Below are positions 46,948 through 59,787 of a stretch of DNA of 64,000 nucleotides, piece after piece. The translations under genes and the position numbers were made by a program. The notes beneath the pieces are model-generated. The model was not told the DNA's origin. It saw only the letters and a program-made list of their open reading frames with translations, and did not search any database. Source of the stretch: Bursaphelenchus xylophilus. Its lineage: Eukaryota; Nematoda; Chromadorea; Rhabditida; Aphelenchoididae. The DNA is taken from NCBI GenBank assembly GCA_904066235.2, contig CAJFCV020000002.1, positions 7,812,001-7,876,000 on the forward strand, written 5' to 3'. The first letter of the stretch is position 1, and each line of letters begins with the position of its first letter.

Positions 46948-49900
46948 ATGGCCGAGCAAGATGAGGTTATTGTTTTGGATGACGATGAAGAAGATGGAGT
47001 TGGAAGGAAACCGAAAACAGATTGGATATCGAGATTGCCATACGAAGAAGAGGTGATGCTCGATGCTTTCCTGGATGACGTTGTTTTCATTACGGCTAGG
47101 TGAGCATAAACCCCTGATATTACGTAATGTTTATATCTGTAGAGGTCTCGGAATGGAAAGGCTCTTCTTAAACCACCTTCACTTGTATTCAGATCCGGCG
47201 TTTAGTGTGTTAGTGTTGAATACAGAGTCAGAAGATCAGCATTTCTACATCGAGAAGCTCAAATCGTTGAATCCAATGGCTCCGCCGAGACTTCTGACCG
47301 CCGATGTGCTGATTAAAGACCGGTAAGTGACGGATTGTGCAATTTAAGGCCTTTGATAATCGTTATGCTTTGTATAGCCATATCTATCCCTTCACTCTTC
47401 TTGTAAATTGTTTTAGAGAGCTGATTTACAAAGGAGGCGGGGTCCAATTTGTAACCTCCAGAATCTTGATGGTAGATCTCCTTACAGATAAAGTCCCTTT
47501 GGATCGGATTGCCGGAATCTTGGTCTACAAAGCCCATCAGTAAGTTGTAAGGTCGTATTTGAGTTGTACTTGATGCAAATTATAAGGCTGTTTCAGCGCT
47601 TTAACGACCTTCCAAGACACCTTTATTCTCCGGCTGTTTCGTGAAAAGAAGCCGGATGGGTTTGTGAAGTGCTTTACGGACATCCCGACAGCCATTACTT
47701 CCGGCGGAATGGGTCAGTTACAACGATTGGTCAACAGATTGTACGTGAAGAAGGTCCGAATCCTCCCGAGATTTGAGGAATCTATTAAACGCGACTTTGA
47801 TAATGCCTCAGTGAGTTGGCATCGGAGCGATGAGGTTTGTTTTTCCAGCCGGACTTTATTGAGATGTCCATCGATTTGCCAGCCAATCAACGGCGAATTC
47901 GCTCTTCATTGGTGGATATTATTGGAACTTGCATTCGAGAACTGAAACAATGCACTCAAGGACTGGATGTAAGAATAAGAAATAAATGATGACTTTTTTA
48001 CTCTAAATTCTCTACGTCATAGATCGAAGTCGATGCCGAGACAGTCTCTAGTTCGGCCGCTCTCCGTCCAACTGCCCTGGAAATGGAACTTCGATCCAAA
48101 AGTTTATTGCTAACCGATCGACAAGAACGTCTTCTAAATGACTTGAGGATTCTGAGAAGAACTTTGAAGACCTTCGAGGATCTGGATCCGGCCTCAGTCC
48201 ATAAAATCCTCTACTTTTATAAGAGCAACCAGGAATACATTGAGAATAATAGTGGCTGGCTGAACACTCCCACAGCCTCAAAGATATTCCTCGGAATTGA
48301 TGCATTGTGCTGCGCTAAGACGACAACTGGCGATGTTTTGATGATCCGTAAGAGGCCCATCGTCGGTAACTATTATAACTTCATTTCAGCCCCTCCAAAA
48401 TGGTCGGCTCTGTCGGATGCTTTAAAGGAGATTAAGGAGAAGCTGAAGAGTACGGATAATAAAGTTCATTCTGCTCCAGTGTTGGTCTTCTGCTCGAGTG
48501 AAGCGACTTGTAGACAGCTGATTGATGTTTGCAAATTTGGAGTTCAGAAAATGGCCTGGCTCCAGACTCAAGTGTATTACAATGAACTTCACCGGCCATT
48601 CAAGACGCCCGAACCGGCGGAGGAACCGTTATGGTCAACCACAAACCTAGCTTATTATGACGATCAGGTCTTGGAGAAGGTGATTGAATTATTCTTGACG
48701 ATTGATAGTTATTTTTGTCTTTAGTTGATAAAGATTTGTTGTTTCAGGACAAGAGGGACCTCATCGAAGAAGTGAAAAAAGTCCAGAAGGCCCAGACACG
48801 GTCTAAACGACGAAAATTATCTGCCAAATTGGACGTTCCCGACCCAAAACAGCCCAAATTGGTCAATTTTGGCCTAATCCGACATGCCGAGAAATTGAAA
48901 GAGAAAAGACCAAAGAAAGTTGAGGTAGGTGGAGTACTTTGGGCAAAACTTTGGTCTCAAAATTGAAGGCCAGAACGGGATATATTTAGATTATTTATTG
49001 CTTCGAATTATAATCATAGAATTTATAATTTGGTGTAAAATTCGAGTTGAAGCTCAGTATCAGATCCACATCCGGAGGCAATAGTTAAGAGCTTGGTCAG
49101 AGATGTAATCTGCTTCATAAATGCATTGCAGACTGGAGTTCCTGGTGGGACCATTGGGGCCTTTAGGAATAGGGCCAACAAACCAAGAACTGAATTGAAA
49201 GATTCGAAACTTTGGGTAGAGGAATTGGAGTACTGAAAAAAGAAGAAATAAGTGTTTCTTCAGGTAGAAGTGCATATCGGTCGAGACATACCGATAACTA
49301 TATATCCATTAGGCAACAATTGACTTACCGTAATCCTCGAGCACAGTTCGGTCATGATGACCAAATCCAGGATCAAAGGCGCGGCCAGAAGAGAATCCTC
49401 ACAGGTATTATGGATCACCAAAGTTTGCTGTCCACCCATGAAAATGCTGGAGATGTATTCATCCATGGCTCGTTTACTGTCCCCAACGTAAGGAACGTAT
49501 TTGATGACGATCACATGATCCGGCTTCTTGCCATCTGGATAGAGAGTGCGATTGGCGGCTACCATGTCATCCACTACAGAGGATTTACTGATCTCTTTGG
49601 ATCTGAAATTGATAGGTTGTTTGTTACTCATATCAGATATGATATTTGATATGGTTACTTCAGAATCGTTGAGTTCTTACCTGAACTGCCTCTCCTCACT
49701 CAGATTTTTCCCATCGTTGTTGCCCAGATGATTGTAAGATACGATGGATTCGGGTTTGATTCCAGAACTGACCATGAAGTCAACCAAGGCTGACTTTAAT
49801 TTGGTTTGCCCACTTTTGAAGTCATCTCCACCAACAAAAACCTTTTCCCTCTGAGCTAGCTCGACAATTCCGGGAGTCAATGTGTTCTGCGGGGACCCGT

Positions 49901-52900
49901 TAATGTAGTGAGCTCCTTCGAGAATAGCGGCGACAGCGAAGATGTTTGAAGGAGAAATTTCATCAACGTTTTCATCAATCGACCTGAGAATTTCATCTGC
50001 AGTTGTGTTGAGGCCAGTAGCAATCTCAGTATAGCGTTCGGTATTTGCGGTCCAGAGAACGATGACGGTTTCTGAAATTTGCCATTGATATAGATTAGCG
50101 TTATATTAGAATCAGATGGAGCTAAAATTACATTAGCTTTTGCTTACCCAAATTATTCTTCTCTTTGAACTCTCTGATATCATTTCGGATGTGCTCTAGA
50201 TGCTCTTTCTTCGTATCTCCACTGATAACATTATCCGCCCGATCACTTTGATTGGACGCAATGAAATCGGGATAATAAATGGAGGGCTTGGGCTTAACGT
50301 TCTCCATGTGGGGCTTAAGTTTATCCAGTAACTCTGGATCAAATACCCTCGCTCTTTGAGCGGCTTCATAAAGATTAGCTCCATTGATATCCCAGCCATC
50401 GATAATCAACTCGTTGGGGTCAACCATTGGCAAAAGAGCGTTGAAAGGGACGTGGACTTGTTCTTGGCCATCATAACCTAGATGAACGGTACTTGATTGA
50501 GTCACGGATCCATAGTAATTGGCCTTCTGGACTCCGTTTCTTTGCCTCCATTCCATCTTCTCTCGGTTGGCAACAATGGATCCAAACAAAGTGGTCCCGT
50601 TATTTCCACCAATTCCAACCAACAGAATTCCAGTTTTCCTTGGTTTAAGGATGGTTCGGAAGTGGTATTCATGAGTTTCTGGGACCACGGTGATGTGGTT
50701 CCCATCCTTGGAGATCTTGTTTCTTCGGTAGGTATACTTGGATTCTAGGCTGACACCATCATTTTTAACATTTGGCGATTTGACGGTCAGAGTGGTCTCT
50801 CCATTCGAATTGTCACCATAGTAGCCAAAGCTAAGGGTCGACACAAGGGAAGAAATCAGGGTCATTGCTGCAATCGAAAAAATATTTGCGGAAACATAGA
50901 GTACTCTTGTTGAAAAGAGTTATTAGCTCGAACGTTACAGCTTAATTAGTGGCCACAAGAATTATTATAACGACTCGAACTGAAAGCAATGATCGAAGAC
51001 TGACGGCTCAACTAGAAGATTCTGTAAAAACAGGTGAAAAGGAACGTCTAAAACAACAAGATAATCTGTGTTGGACCACATAATGGCTTTATTTTCCTGT
51101 TTGAATCCCCTATATAAACCAAGAGAGGCGCAGATAATCTGCTCTCCTTCTTTTTTGTCTGTGCCAAAAATTTGTGTGGCACCATAAACTCCGCCCACTT
51201 TTAAGTTACAATATTTGAAGTGCAGGACAAAGTAAAAAATGATAAGACGTTCGCAAAGCGAATGAAATGATCAGAAACAAAAGTATTATGCATAACAATA
51301 ACATGAGACGAAGCAATGAAACAAATAGCAGATCGTTCGAAATAATTACTGGGTAATTTCCGAGTGGTTTTTCGTCATAGATTTGGAACGATCACTCCTG
51401 ACACTGCCATTCACATGAACCCGGTGATTTATTATATTTTTGTTATCAGCCAAATGTTTGCATTGTAAATCGAACTCTGCTCCCGTTTTAGAGTCGCCGA
51501 ACTTTCAAAAAAAAACGACCTCGATCGTAGAATAGACGATAACGAATGTTGTGGTCATCGTTGTGATTTGTATGCTGATAAAACGCAGAAAGCGGTTAAA
51601 TCGAAAAACGTGAGCCAGATTTTTTGACTCAAAATTTCAATTATAACAACACAACAATTGGAGTAAAAGACAAAATTAAGTGAAACGTTTTGATTCGATT
51701 TTGGATCGGTGAACCTGCCGGACTGTAGTAAAATTTTCCCTGTGGAAAGTACAATATTCCAGGTGTTAATCACAGTTTGGAATAAGAAAACAAACAAGAA
51801 CGCGATGTACATTTCCAAGTAGAATGTAGTTTAGATTTAGGACCAAACGACGAAATTACAAAATTGTTTTTGCAAGATTTTCAAAGTTATCATTGGTTGC
51901 TAATAATCAACTTGCCATTTTCTTGTGCGTCAATTGAATTTGAAATGTTTCTCTTTTCCCAATCGACAAGTTGGGTTTCTAAATACTATAAATAAACAAA
52001 ATTTTGATATTTTCAGATATCATTGGACACCCCAACGTCGTCTCAAGCCTCGGATCCATTGGAGAAGGCCTTTTGTGAGGATGATTCCCAGTCCAGTCAA
52101 GCGGATGGATTGCCTCCGTTGATCTTTCTCACTCTGGGAAGTCATTATCAATTGATTGATTCGCTGGAAACTTTACAGCCGGGCTTTATCATACTGTATC
52201 ATACGGATCTTGGATCTTTCAGGCTGATCGAGGTAAGTGCGAAGAGAAAAATTTAATCTGAGGTGGCTAACAATTTTTTATCCCGTTTTGTGCTAGCTTT
52301 GAATAGAAGCGACTTATTTAAATTATTATTTTCAGTCCCACAAAGCCCATCATCCAGGGGTTTCCCTCACAATTTACGCCCTCACTTATCCCAACTCAAC
52401 GGAAGAAGAAAGGTATTTATCTGCGATGCAGAATGAACAACTCTCTATGGAATCGCTGATCAAAGAACTTGGCACGCTTCTAATCAACACAGAATATGAT
52501 ACGACAAGGGAAACGGCGTCTAATCTACGAGAAATTGCGTTGAAAAATGATTCGAGGTTGGCCAAAAAGAAGGATGACGTTGATCAACAACTTCAGCCTA
52601 TGGTAAATTAGATTTCTGAAATGATTTGAGCTGTCATTCCAGGTTGTTATTGATGTTCGAGAATTCCAAAGTGAGCTGCCAATTGTCTTGTATCAAAATG
52701 GAATTGATTTGTATCCATGCACTCTGGAAGTGGGCGATTACATTTTATCCCCGACAATTTGTGTGGAAAGAAAAGCCCTGGATGATCTGGCACAATCGCT
52801 GAATAATGGACGAGTCTTCAAACAGATCGAACAAGTATGAATTGTGTTCGAATTTTGATTACATGACTTTGTAGATGCATCAACATTATGATCGGATAAT

Positions 52901-53518
52901 ATTGTTGATCGAATCGAGTGAAAAGTTCCGGAAGAAACGGGTAAATGGAGGTCCATTCCAAGGAGAATTGTCGAAACGAAGTGCTGATACGAGGAGTTTA
53001 TTGTGTCAATTGATAAGATCTCAGCCCAAATTGACCTGTCTCTGGAGTCTCTCACCCTCTCACTCCGCCGAACTCTTTGAGGAAATCAAGGTAAGGAGCA
53101 TCGGAGTGTCGAATTATGGATTATTAAAGATAACAGACTATGACTTTGACAATATCACAATCTAATTTGATTAATTCGGACCTAATTACAGCTCGATCAA
53201 GAGAACCCGGACCCTGAGAAGGCGATGGCAATCAAAACTGATGACTTTTCGATTCTAGAAGAGGATGATATCGATGACACCTCAGAAGTTGCAATAAAAC
53301 AAGCAAAATTCAACCAGACCACCAGGCGGTCTCTCCAAACACTTCCTGATATAAATATGGGTGATCTGGATAAATGCCTGCGGTCGAATAAGTTCCGAAA
53401 CGTCCAGGAATTTTGTTGTGGAAGTGCTGAGGCCTACATCAAATCAGGATTCACCGAGAAACAAGCTGACGAGTTCATTCAACTGTTCAACACTGACTTC
53501 AGATTGGTTGATGGATAA
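46948..53518 (+). CDS. XPF: DNA repair endonuclease XPF/ERCC4
   Basis: With ERCC1, XPF cuts the 5' side of DNA lesions in nucleotide-excision and crosslink repair. Twelve exons (46948-47099, 47143-47322, 47417-47539, 47597-47810, 47849-47968, 48023-48679, 48748-48924, 52017-52232, 52336-52602, 52643-52834, 52875-53090, 53192-53518) encode 946 residues, near the human 916. The inactive helicase-like half is clear ([38 protein letters not shown]). The nuclease motif [19 protein letters not shown] has Asp734, Glu744, Arg745, Lys746 and Asp750 intact. C-terminal helix-hairpin-helix repeats follow (about 885-946). Intron 5 is only 38 nt. Intron 7 (48925-52016) encloses the inositol-phosphate synthase gene on the opposite strand. 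The later start (MAEQDEV) is chosen because of the acceptor just upstream. Confidence 0.95.
49023..50865 (-). CDS. INO1: Inositol-3-phosphate synthase, nested in XPF intron
   Basis: The enzyme converts glucose-6-phosphate to inositol-3-phosphate with NAD in the cytosol, the first step of inositol synthesis. Four exons (50148-50865, 49681-50071, 49329-49602, 49023-49232) give 530 residues. The NAD motif GIGGNNGTT is at about 84-92, followed by [61 protein letters not shown] and [13 protein letters not shown]. All family blocks are present and in order. The N-terminus has about 30 extra residues with a hydrophobic start ([10 protein letters not shown]). A gattgcag acceptor ends 3 bases before the ATG, a likely trans-splice site. 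The gene lies wholly inside XPF intron 7 on the other strand. Confidence 0.95.
50866..52016. other. Upstream part of XPF intron 7 / INO1 promoter region
   Basis: This 1.15-kb part of the XPF intron lies upstream of the nested INO1 gene and should carry its promoter. I see no coding sequence that I can support; frames at 50965-51198 and 51555-51818 lack homology and splice context. Confidence 0.45.
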
Positions 53519-53830
53519 TATAAGCATTTATTCACCTCACCAAAAGCTTTATACCTGCTAACAATGTATCATATCTGTTGTCTCTTATGGGTATTCATTA
53601 ATCATATGATCTTGTGTAAAATAAATAAAAATAAAAGTAATGCGTATTGTCTAATATAAAAAAGTACATGAACTTGAAATTCGAATTATTCGACCAAAAA
53701 TTAGACCTTCTCAAATTTGCATAAATTGCACAAAAAAGCCAAGAATCTTTTGTTATCCAAATCATCGTTTTTAACTTTTCTGGTGGGACTCTGTCTCCGT
53801 TTTTATCTTTTTTTACCATATCTTGTCATC

Positions 53831-55743
53831 ATGGCTAGCCCGTGTCCTAGTCAAACCGAGAAGTCGTTGAATCGAACTCAACGGAGCGATTCAAATTCTC
53901 TCCAACCAATGCTGTCCAATGAGGAGACCGACGACGATATCGCTCAGATGGAGCTTATTACAGACCTGCATCTCAAACTGTGGACAGATTTGGTGTTCGA
54001 GATGTTTCTGTGAGTAGTGTGGTAAAAGAGAGTACCGTAGCCCAAACTTTACCACGATTTATCTTCTTTTCAGAATCACCAGAGAAGTCCAGACTCCAAA
54101 AAACCTCACCTTATGTGTTCCTCAAATCATCTCCAATCTCTTTCTTGTCGGTGAGATTGGTCCCGCTGACTCCAATAGAGCCGTGAAATCGGCTCTCAAT
54201 CCTCAGGGGGCTACAGTGTTGAGGATGATTCATAACAGCATCCAAGACTTTGTACGGTGAGCGAAAACGAAAACGCATCAGAAACAGACATCATGTTGGA
54301 TTTAATTTATATTTTTAGTGACTGGGACCAGCAACTGGCCATGGACGCGAAACCAAGCGGATATTGGAGTGCGAGAAGAGTCCTTGTCCATCGAGAGAAC
54401 TGCAAGAGTTATGGATTCCTGACGTTTGCGTTGCTCAAAAATCTTGGCGTCGAGTTGAAGTTGACCGCAAAGGATAAAGAGCTTGATAAAGACAAGGAGA
54501 AAACAGAGGAAAAAGAGCTGGCGCAGTGGTTGCACAGAGATTTGAAGGTACGCCGTTTCTCACATTTTGGAGGTTTTCATCCTAATAAATATAAACGTTT
54601 CATCATTTCAGCTCCACGAGTCCAACACTCAGCCATTCAGTCTGTGGTTGGAAGACAACAACGAGCAGAGCGAGCAGAATCGTCGGTGTCCAATCATCGC
54701 TTATGCTTCTCATTTCCGATTCCAAATCCCGAATGCTTTCTTGGATGGCGCTACTGTCTACTCTGTCAGGTTCCAGGTAAGTCCTTAAATCGATTTTATA
54801 TTACTTATTTATATACGTAATTTATCAAAGACTATCCCTTTATTTTCCTACAGTTCACTGAGAGATACGTTGACAATGTTGTTGCCTGTCTGATCCACTC
54901 CACAGCCCGCCGAGGCATCAGATGTCTGTCTATTGACCCATGTCTACTCATCGAATTACCAGTGGTCAGCGACAAACTTAAGGTTTATGTTATCACAAAT
55001 TGGGACAAGTGTCCGATAAAAACTGGCATTGAACTGGCTTTGAGAATTCGAGATTTGAAGAGTGGAGTAAGGAATTTACACATTAGACCAGAGAGATTAG
55101 TTACCGAAGTTATTTTGATCATTTGCAGAAAGCCAGAGAACTGCACAAATTGTACTTTCCCTTCTTCGACGAATCCAAACTCGGTACTCTGAACGTCGCT
55201 GAACTTTTCGTCAGATGCATTCGTAGGTCAATTTAACTGTCTATGACTGGTTTCAGCGGACACTGACAAGAGTTTCCAAACGGATGGATTTGGGGACCTC
55301 GCCTGTGAAGGGGCTGAAGCCTCGAGTTGTTTCACTGCCCGATTAGTCCCTAACGATCAGCATTTTGATCATATTGAACTAATGCATGCTCCCCCTTTCA
55401 CTACACCGGCTGAGTAAGTTCTAGGCTTCTTTTTGAAAATGCGAAGATACCTAACACTAATGAAGAAAAAGTCATCGTCGATTTCAGAGCGATCCATGTT
55501 GAAGAAACCGATCAGTCCGATCTGATCATCGCCCAACCGTTCAGTGTTATTGTCTGGGACGAGAAGAAGAATATGCCCGTGTATCTCAGCAAAATTGGCG
55601 CTCCAAGCACTCTCAGATTGGCTTGTGAGAAAACATCCCAAAGAGAACGAAAGGACAGTGAAGAAAGGGAACCCTCGAAATGGGAACGGTTCAGATCCTG
55701 CTTCCGAAAAAAGCCAAAAAAATCACACAAAGAAATGTTGTAA
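53831..55743 (+). CDS. Divergent serpin-like protein, 491 aa (tentative)
   Basis: Eight exons (53831-54009, 54074-54256, 54319-54547, 54612-54776, 54854-55066, 55129-55222, 55257-55413, 55488-55743) join in phase. The segment NLTLCVPQIISNLFLVGEIG with RAVKSALN resembles the serpin helix-B region, LYFPFFDESKLGTLNVAELF resembles a late serpin strand, and AIHVEETDQ...IIAQPFSVIVWDE resembles the hinge and C-terminal PF block. Between hinge-like Glu and PF there are too few residues for a normal reactive-centre loop, so it would be non-inhibitory. The N-terminus has no signal peptide and the tail is basic (RFRSCFRKKPKKSHKE). A lysine/glutamate-rich insert lies near residues 165-180. The gene is real; the serpin call is weak. 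Confidence 0.6.
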
Positions 55744-56123
55744 ATCTGTCTACATCGTTTTGTTTACATAAAATAACTCGCTGGATCTCAAATTGCAATT
55801 GCAAAATAAATTGTAAATGCAAGCGCAAAGTGGGGAAAGGAGTGCGTCCCACCACGAAAACAAATAACGCCAAACAAAAAACGGTATTATTCTCTCTTTC
55901 GGCGAATTTTTCCCAAATCACTTTCATTTTGTACAAACGAACGTTCTTATCAAATTTTGCGTAAGAATACTCTTGTTTCAAATGAATTACCAGTTATGTT
56001 GTACTGGTCATAAATGTAGAAATGTAATTTTCGTGCTTCCGCGTCTATCCGCTTTTCTTCGTATATTGAAGATGTTACCCATTTCAGAACTTGTTTTCTT
56101 AAGCGCATCGAGGACTGCTCATA

Positions 56124-56608
56124 ATGGCTGAGTTAGGAGGTGCCCCTTCTCTAGATGTCCAACAAGCCCTGAAGAGGGTTTGCAAGTCCGCCCTTGTCGT
56201 TGGTGGAGTTGCTCGTGGTCTTCATGAGGCAGCTAAGGTTTTGGACAAGTGAGTTGATGCTTCATTTGTTTCGTCTTGTCTTTAGAGCTTACATTCTTCA
56301 AAGATAACAGGATTAATTTTACTGAAATTTATATTTTTAGGCGCGAGGCTTTGTTCTGCTTGTTCTCTGAGGAATGTGACGAGGAGAACTACGAGAAGCT
56401 GGTCCGCGCTCTGTGCAAGACCCACGAGATTCCCATCTACAAGGTTGAGACCAAGGCCGAACTCGGAGAACTGGTTGGCCAATGCAAGTACGACAAAGAA
56501 GGAAAGGCTCGCAAGGTTGTTGGTTGCTCGTGCGCCGTCGTCAAGGACTGGGGACGTGATGAGGAGGCCCGCAACGTTCTGCTCGAATACCTCAAGAAGC
56601 AGAACTAA
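56124..56608 (+). CDS. RPS12: Small-subunit ribosomal protein eS12
   Basis: eS12 is part of the beak of the 40S ribosomal subunit. Two exons (56124-56248, 56341-56608) encode 130 residues, the usual length. Family sequence is clear: [74 protein letters not shown] and [20 protein letters not shown] catttcag acceptor at about 56082-56089 lies 34 bp before the ATG. Codon use is more GC-rich in third positions than in neighbouring genes, as expected for a highly expressed gene. It sits 380 bp after the serpin-like gene and 244 bp before the next, all on the same strand. Confidence 0.97.
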
Positions 56609-56852
56609 ATCAAGGACTTGGATTGACTTAAACCACCCAATGTTCTGGTTTGGATTGTTGGTTATTTCGTTTTATTAAATTGTTGAAGTTTTATGTTCAC
56701 TCGGATTTTTTCGTTTTCAAGATAAGGGGGATTTTTTCCACGTTTTATTGCGATTTTATGCAAATTTTGGGTGTCTTCTGATCCGGGAGAATGAACGGAA
56801 TGTGTAGTTCCATTTCCCCCAATTTCTCGTGCAGTTGTCGGTTTTCGTGGCT

Positions 56853-58130
56853 ATGTCAGCATCTCACGGTCTTAGTCGATCGGGAAGACCGAGTGTTCTC
56901 AATGGAGTCCGTATTTCCATTGATTTGAATTCCACAAAGTACCGTGACAATTCTCCAGTTCATCGGTTACCGACGGAGGCTCTGACGTTCAAATTGGATA
57001 AGGAGAGTTTAAGAGAAGCCCTGAGGCAGCAACTTCGAAGGGCTATCCGGGATCTGGAAGAGAACCATGTCATCCAACTCGATCTTTCAATGCAGCTGAG
57101 CTCGGCCATCGAAAAAAATATCCGCGAACAGTAAGCTTGTTACCGCGCCCGTCATTAATGTTATCTTGTAGGGCTCTTCGTCAAGAAGCAGAACAAGTGT
57201 TCTACAAGCAACTCTCCCAGATGCCTCAAATGCACCCGAAGGACTTTCTGATCGGTCCTTTTCATCCCTCCCCAGGACAAGGACCGTCATTGCCTCAAGC
57301 ATCAGCCAAAGATCAGATTAGTTTGGCAGAAGCCGAAGCCAAGTTTCTCCGTTTGACCAGTGAGGTCCAACGAAGTGCAAAGGAAGGGATTAATGCCAGC
57401 AAAGATATGAGAAAGGTCTCCAAGAAACGTAACCAAAGCGATGTCTCAAGAGAAAGCAGATCTTCCACGACCAGAAACAAGATTTTGGTTCCCCAAAGAG
57501 ATGCGTTGGCCGAAGCGAAGACACCCAAGAAGGCTGATGAAAGGGAAAATCGTTCCAAGAAAACTGCGTATGCCTGGAAGTTTAAAACGAGGACTCCGCC
57601 ATCTTCCGATAGCCAGTATGAGAGGTTTGGGGAGACCAGGTCGGAGCGGGCTCGACGAAAACGACGCATCAAGGAAAAGAGAGCACTGAGAAATGAACAG
57701 TAAGCGCACGATTACTGTAACACAATAAATGGTTACTTCAGGAGTCGACCCGACCCTTCTGATAACACATTATCGGACATTGAGTCGATCACCGACTTCC
57801 CACCACCTCCCAAACCCTCCGAATCCAAGTCCAGCAAGAAGGATCGTGTTATCTACGCCACTTTGGACGAACTGATGCCAATCAAGACCGCCAAAGCCTC
57901 GTCTCCGAAGTCCGAACAGATGAAGGGAAGCGGCCGAGCAAGCTCAGTGTAAATTGTCGTATTTCCCTGTCTTAGAGTGTTGTGTTTTTTACAGTGGAAA
58001 GCGCTACTTCACTAAGGAATACCAAGAATTGCAGGAGTTAGCTGAGAATGTGGAGTTTAGTGCCACCTCTCCGACTTCGTCTCTTCCCAAGTCCGACAAA
58101 TCTCGCTCCAAAAAGTCGACTAACAGCTAA
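56853..58130 (+). CDS. Basic coiled-coil orphan protein, 382 aa
   Basis: I do not recognise this protein. Four exons (56853-57130, 57172-57699, 57742-57948, 57995-58130) encode 382 residues. It begins MSASHGLSRSGRPS, has two helical, charged segments (about 48-105 and 135-165) that could form coiled coils, then a strongly basic stretch rich in Arg/Lys (about 165-270, including RSERARRKRRIKEKRALR) and a Ser/Pro/Lys-rich tail with a possible PPPPKP SH3-ligand motif. Composition suggests binding to nucleic acid or cytoskeleton; nothing more can be said. A ctcgtgcag acceptor lies 19 bp before the ATG, and an AATAAA at about 58184 marks the 3' end. Confidence 0.7.
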
Positions 58131-58610
58131 ACAGCCTGTAAATAGTAGTATCTAGTAAGCATTCCCTTCCCATTTTGTAACCAATAAACAAAATGCCTAA
58201 AAATTCGGAATTCTTTGGATTACTTGGTGATCTAGCGCTTGCCGCTGTAAACCCAGCATAGCACAGGCCTTGTTTAGATGCTTCAGTTAGTAATTTCGGT
58301 GATTTCAGTTCTCCCCCATGGCCATATCAGAAGAGATTTTACTGGATTGAGAATAATTTATATCATATTGATGACCTCGCTATTCAAATTTTCGATCAAT
58401 CCGCTGAAAATAATAGCAGTCAGACCTCGTTTGGTTTGAACTCCTTGAAGAATCTTTAATCTAACGTCAGTAAATTCAACCCTAAATTCCAAATATAAAG
58501 TCGTAAGCATTTTATATAACACTATCATTTACATCCTTCCACATGGAACAATTGAAGAGATTTGAAGTCTCCAAATCACCGAAAACTCATATAAAATACG
58601 AATGTATAAA
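58131..58610. other. Convergent intergenic region
   Basis: The 3' ends of the basic orphan gene and the RanBP3-like gene meet here. Apart from the poly(A) signal near 58184 I see nothing in it. Confidence 0.5.
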
Positions 58611-59787
58611 TTAGTCGTCCTTCTCGTCATCCTCTCCCTTGTCGTTCTCGTTGTAACCAAAACCGTTTTCCTTCTTCGACGCCACTTCTTCGTCTTTCGA
58701 ATCCAGTTTTCGTTTTCGATTATTCAACTTGGCCAGCGAGATAAGCTCCTCCAATTTTGCCTCAATTTGGGCGATGCCAGCAGGAGATGACTGTATCACA
58801 ACTAATTGTGGAATCTCCGAATCTGCGGTCATCGCCGAGAATTTTAGACGTTTGTCTGACACCTTCTCCAACAACATGTCTGCGAATATCTTAGAGTTCA
58901 CACATACACGTTGATTGCCAGTAGCTCGACCAACTGCAACGACATAAATTAATGGACAAAAAAGTGTTAAAACAAGTAATTTGATTACGAAAATATGAGA
59001 ACTGCAAATCGTATTTTACTTACTGATCCGGAAGTTTTGCCTTTCTTCGAAGCTCTGATTTATCCTCAGCACTCCATTACCTCGCTCTTGCCAACTCTTG
59101 GTCTCTTTGTCAAAAATGTAAAATTTGCATGATACCTAAAACAATATTTCAATAGATTTTATACGAGGAAACCACAAAAATGTTCGTTAACGACACTTAC
59201 ATGAAGAATATTAACCTCCCCCTCCTCCCCTGTAATCGTTTCCGCTGGAGTTTCAAGTTCGACTTGCTTTTCTTTGCTTTCCGATGAACCGGCGAATGGT
59301 TTTATTTCCTTGGATTCCTCGGAGCTCGAACACGATGCTGGTTTACAGAACTAAAGACAGAAATAACCTATAAATATATAACCGACTTACCAGTCCCGTT
59401 CCAGAATTAACCGCAAACTTTTTAAAAATAGACGAAGCGTCTTTTGGGCCATCATCACCGTCTTTCTTCGCTACCTGAAAAGGAAATTGTATTTTTAATA
59501 GAACAGTATACCTAAATTCCATACTGTAAAAGACTTACATTCGTTACTCTATCGGCTAACTTGGCTCCAAACACAAAACCTGACGGAGTTTCAACCTTAT
59601 CTTCGGGCTTCTTATCCTCGGTACTCTTGAATGCAGATCCAAAGACAGGTTTCGAAAGTTTGTCACTAAATTTTAAACCTTGACCCGTTGTTTCTGTAAA
59701 TGACGGTTTCTTGGCAAAGGGTGAGGCCAATGGGATTTTAGGCAAAGGCTTTTCTTCAGTGGACTTGACTTCCTTTGTATCCGTCAT
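58611..59787 (-). CDS. RanBP3-like protein with Ran-binding domain
   Basis: RanBP3 is a nuclear cofactor of the exportin CRM1. Five exons (59539-59787, 59391-59474, 59201-59350, 59024-59135, 58611-58933) encode 305 residues. The N-terminal half is Ser/Pro/Lys-rich with FG-type repeats (PSGFVFGAK, PVFGSAFKS). The Ran-binding domain spans about 145-260: EGEVNILHVSCKFYIFDKE, SWQERGNGVLRIN, GRATGNQRVCVNSKIF and LKFSAMTADS. The C-terminus has a basic cluster (NNRKRKLDSK), a possible nuclear signal, and an acidic end (KGEDDEKDD). Nup50-like proteins share the fold, but the NILHVSCK start and the domain order fit RanBP3 better. It is divergent from the RIB-2-like gene, 330 bp between starts. Confidence 0.82.

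Noticed and set aside
57313..57709. Long minus-strand frames opposite the basic orphan
   Set aside because: Antisense shadows of an Arg/Lys-rich coding exon.
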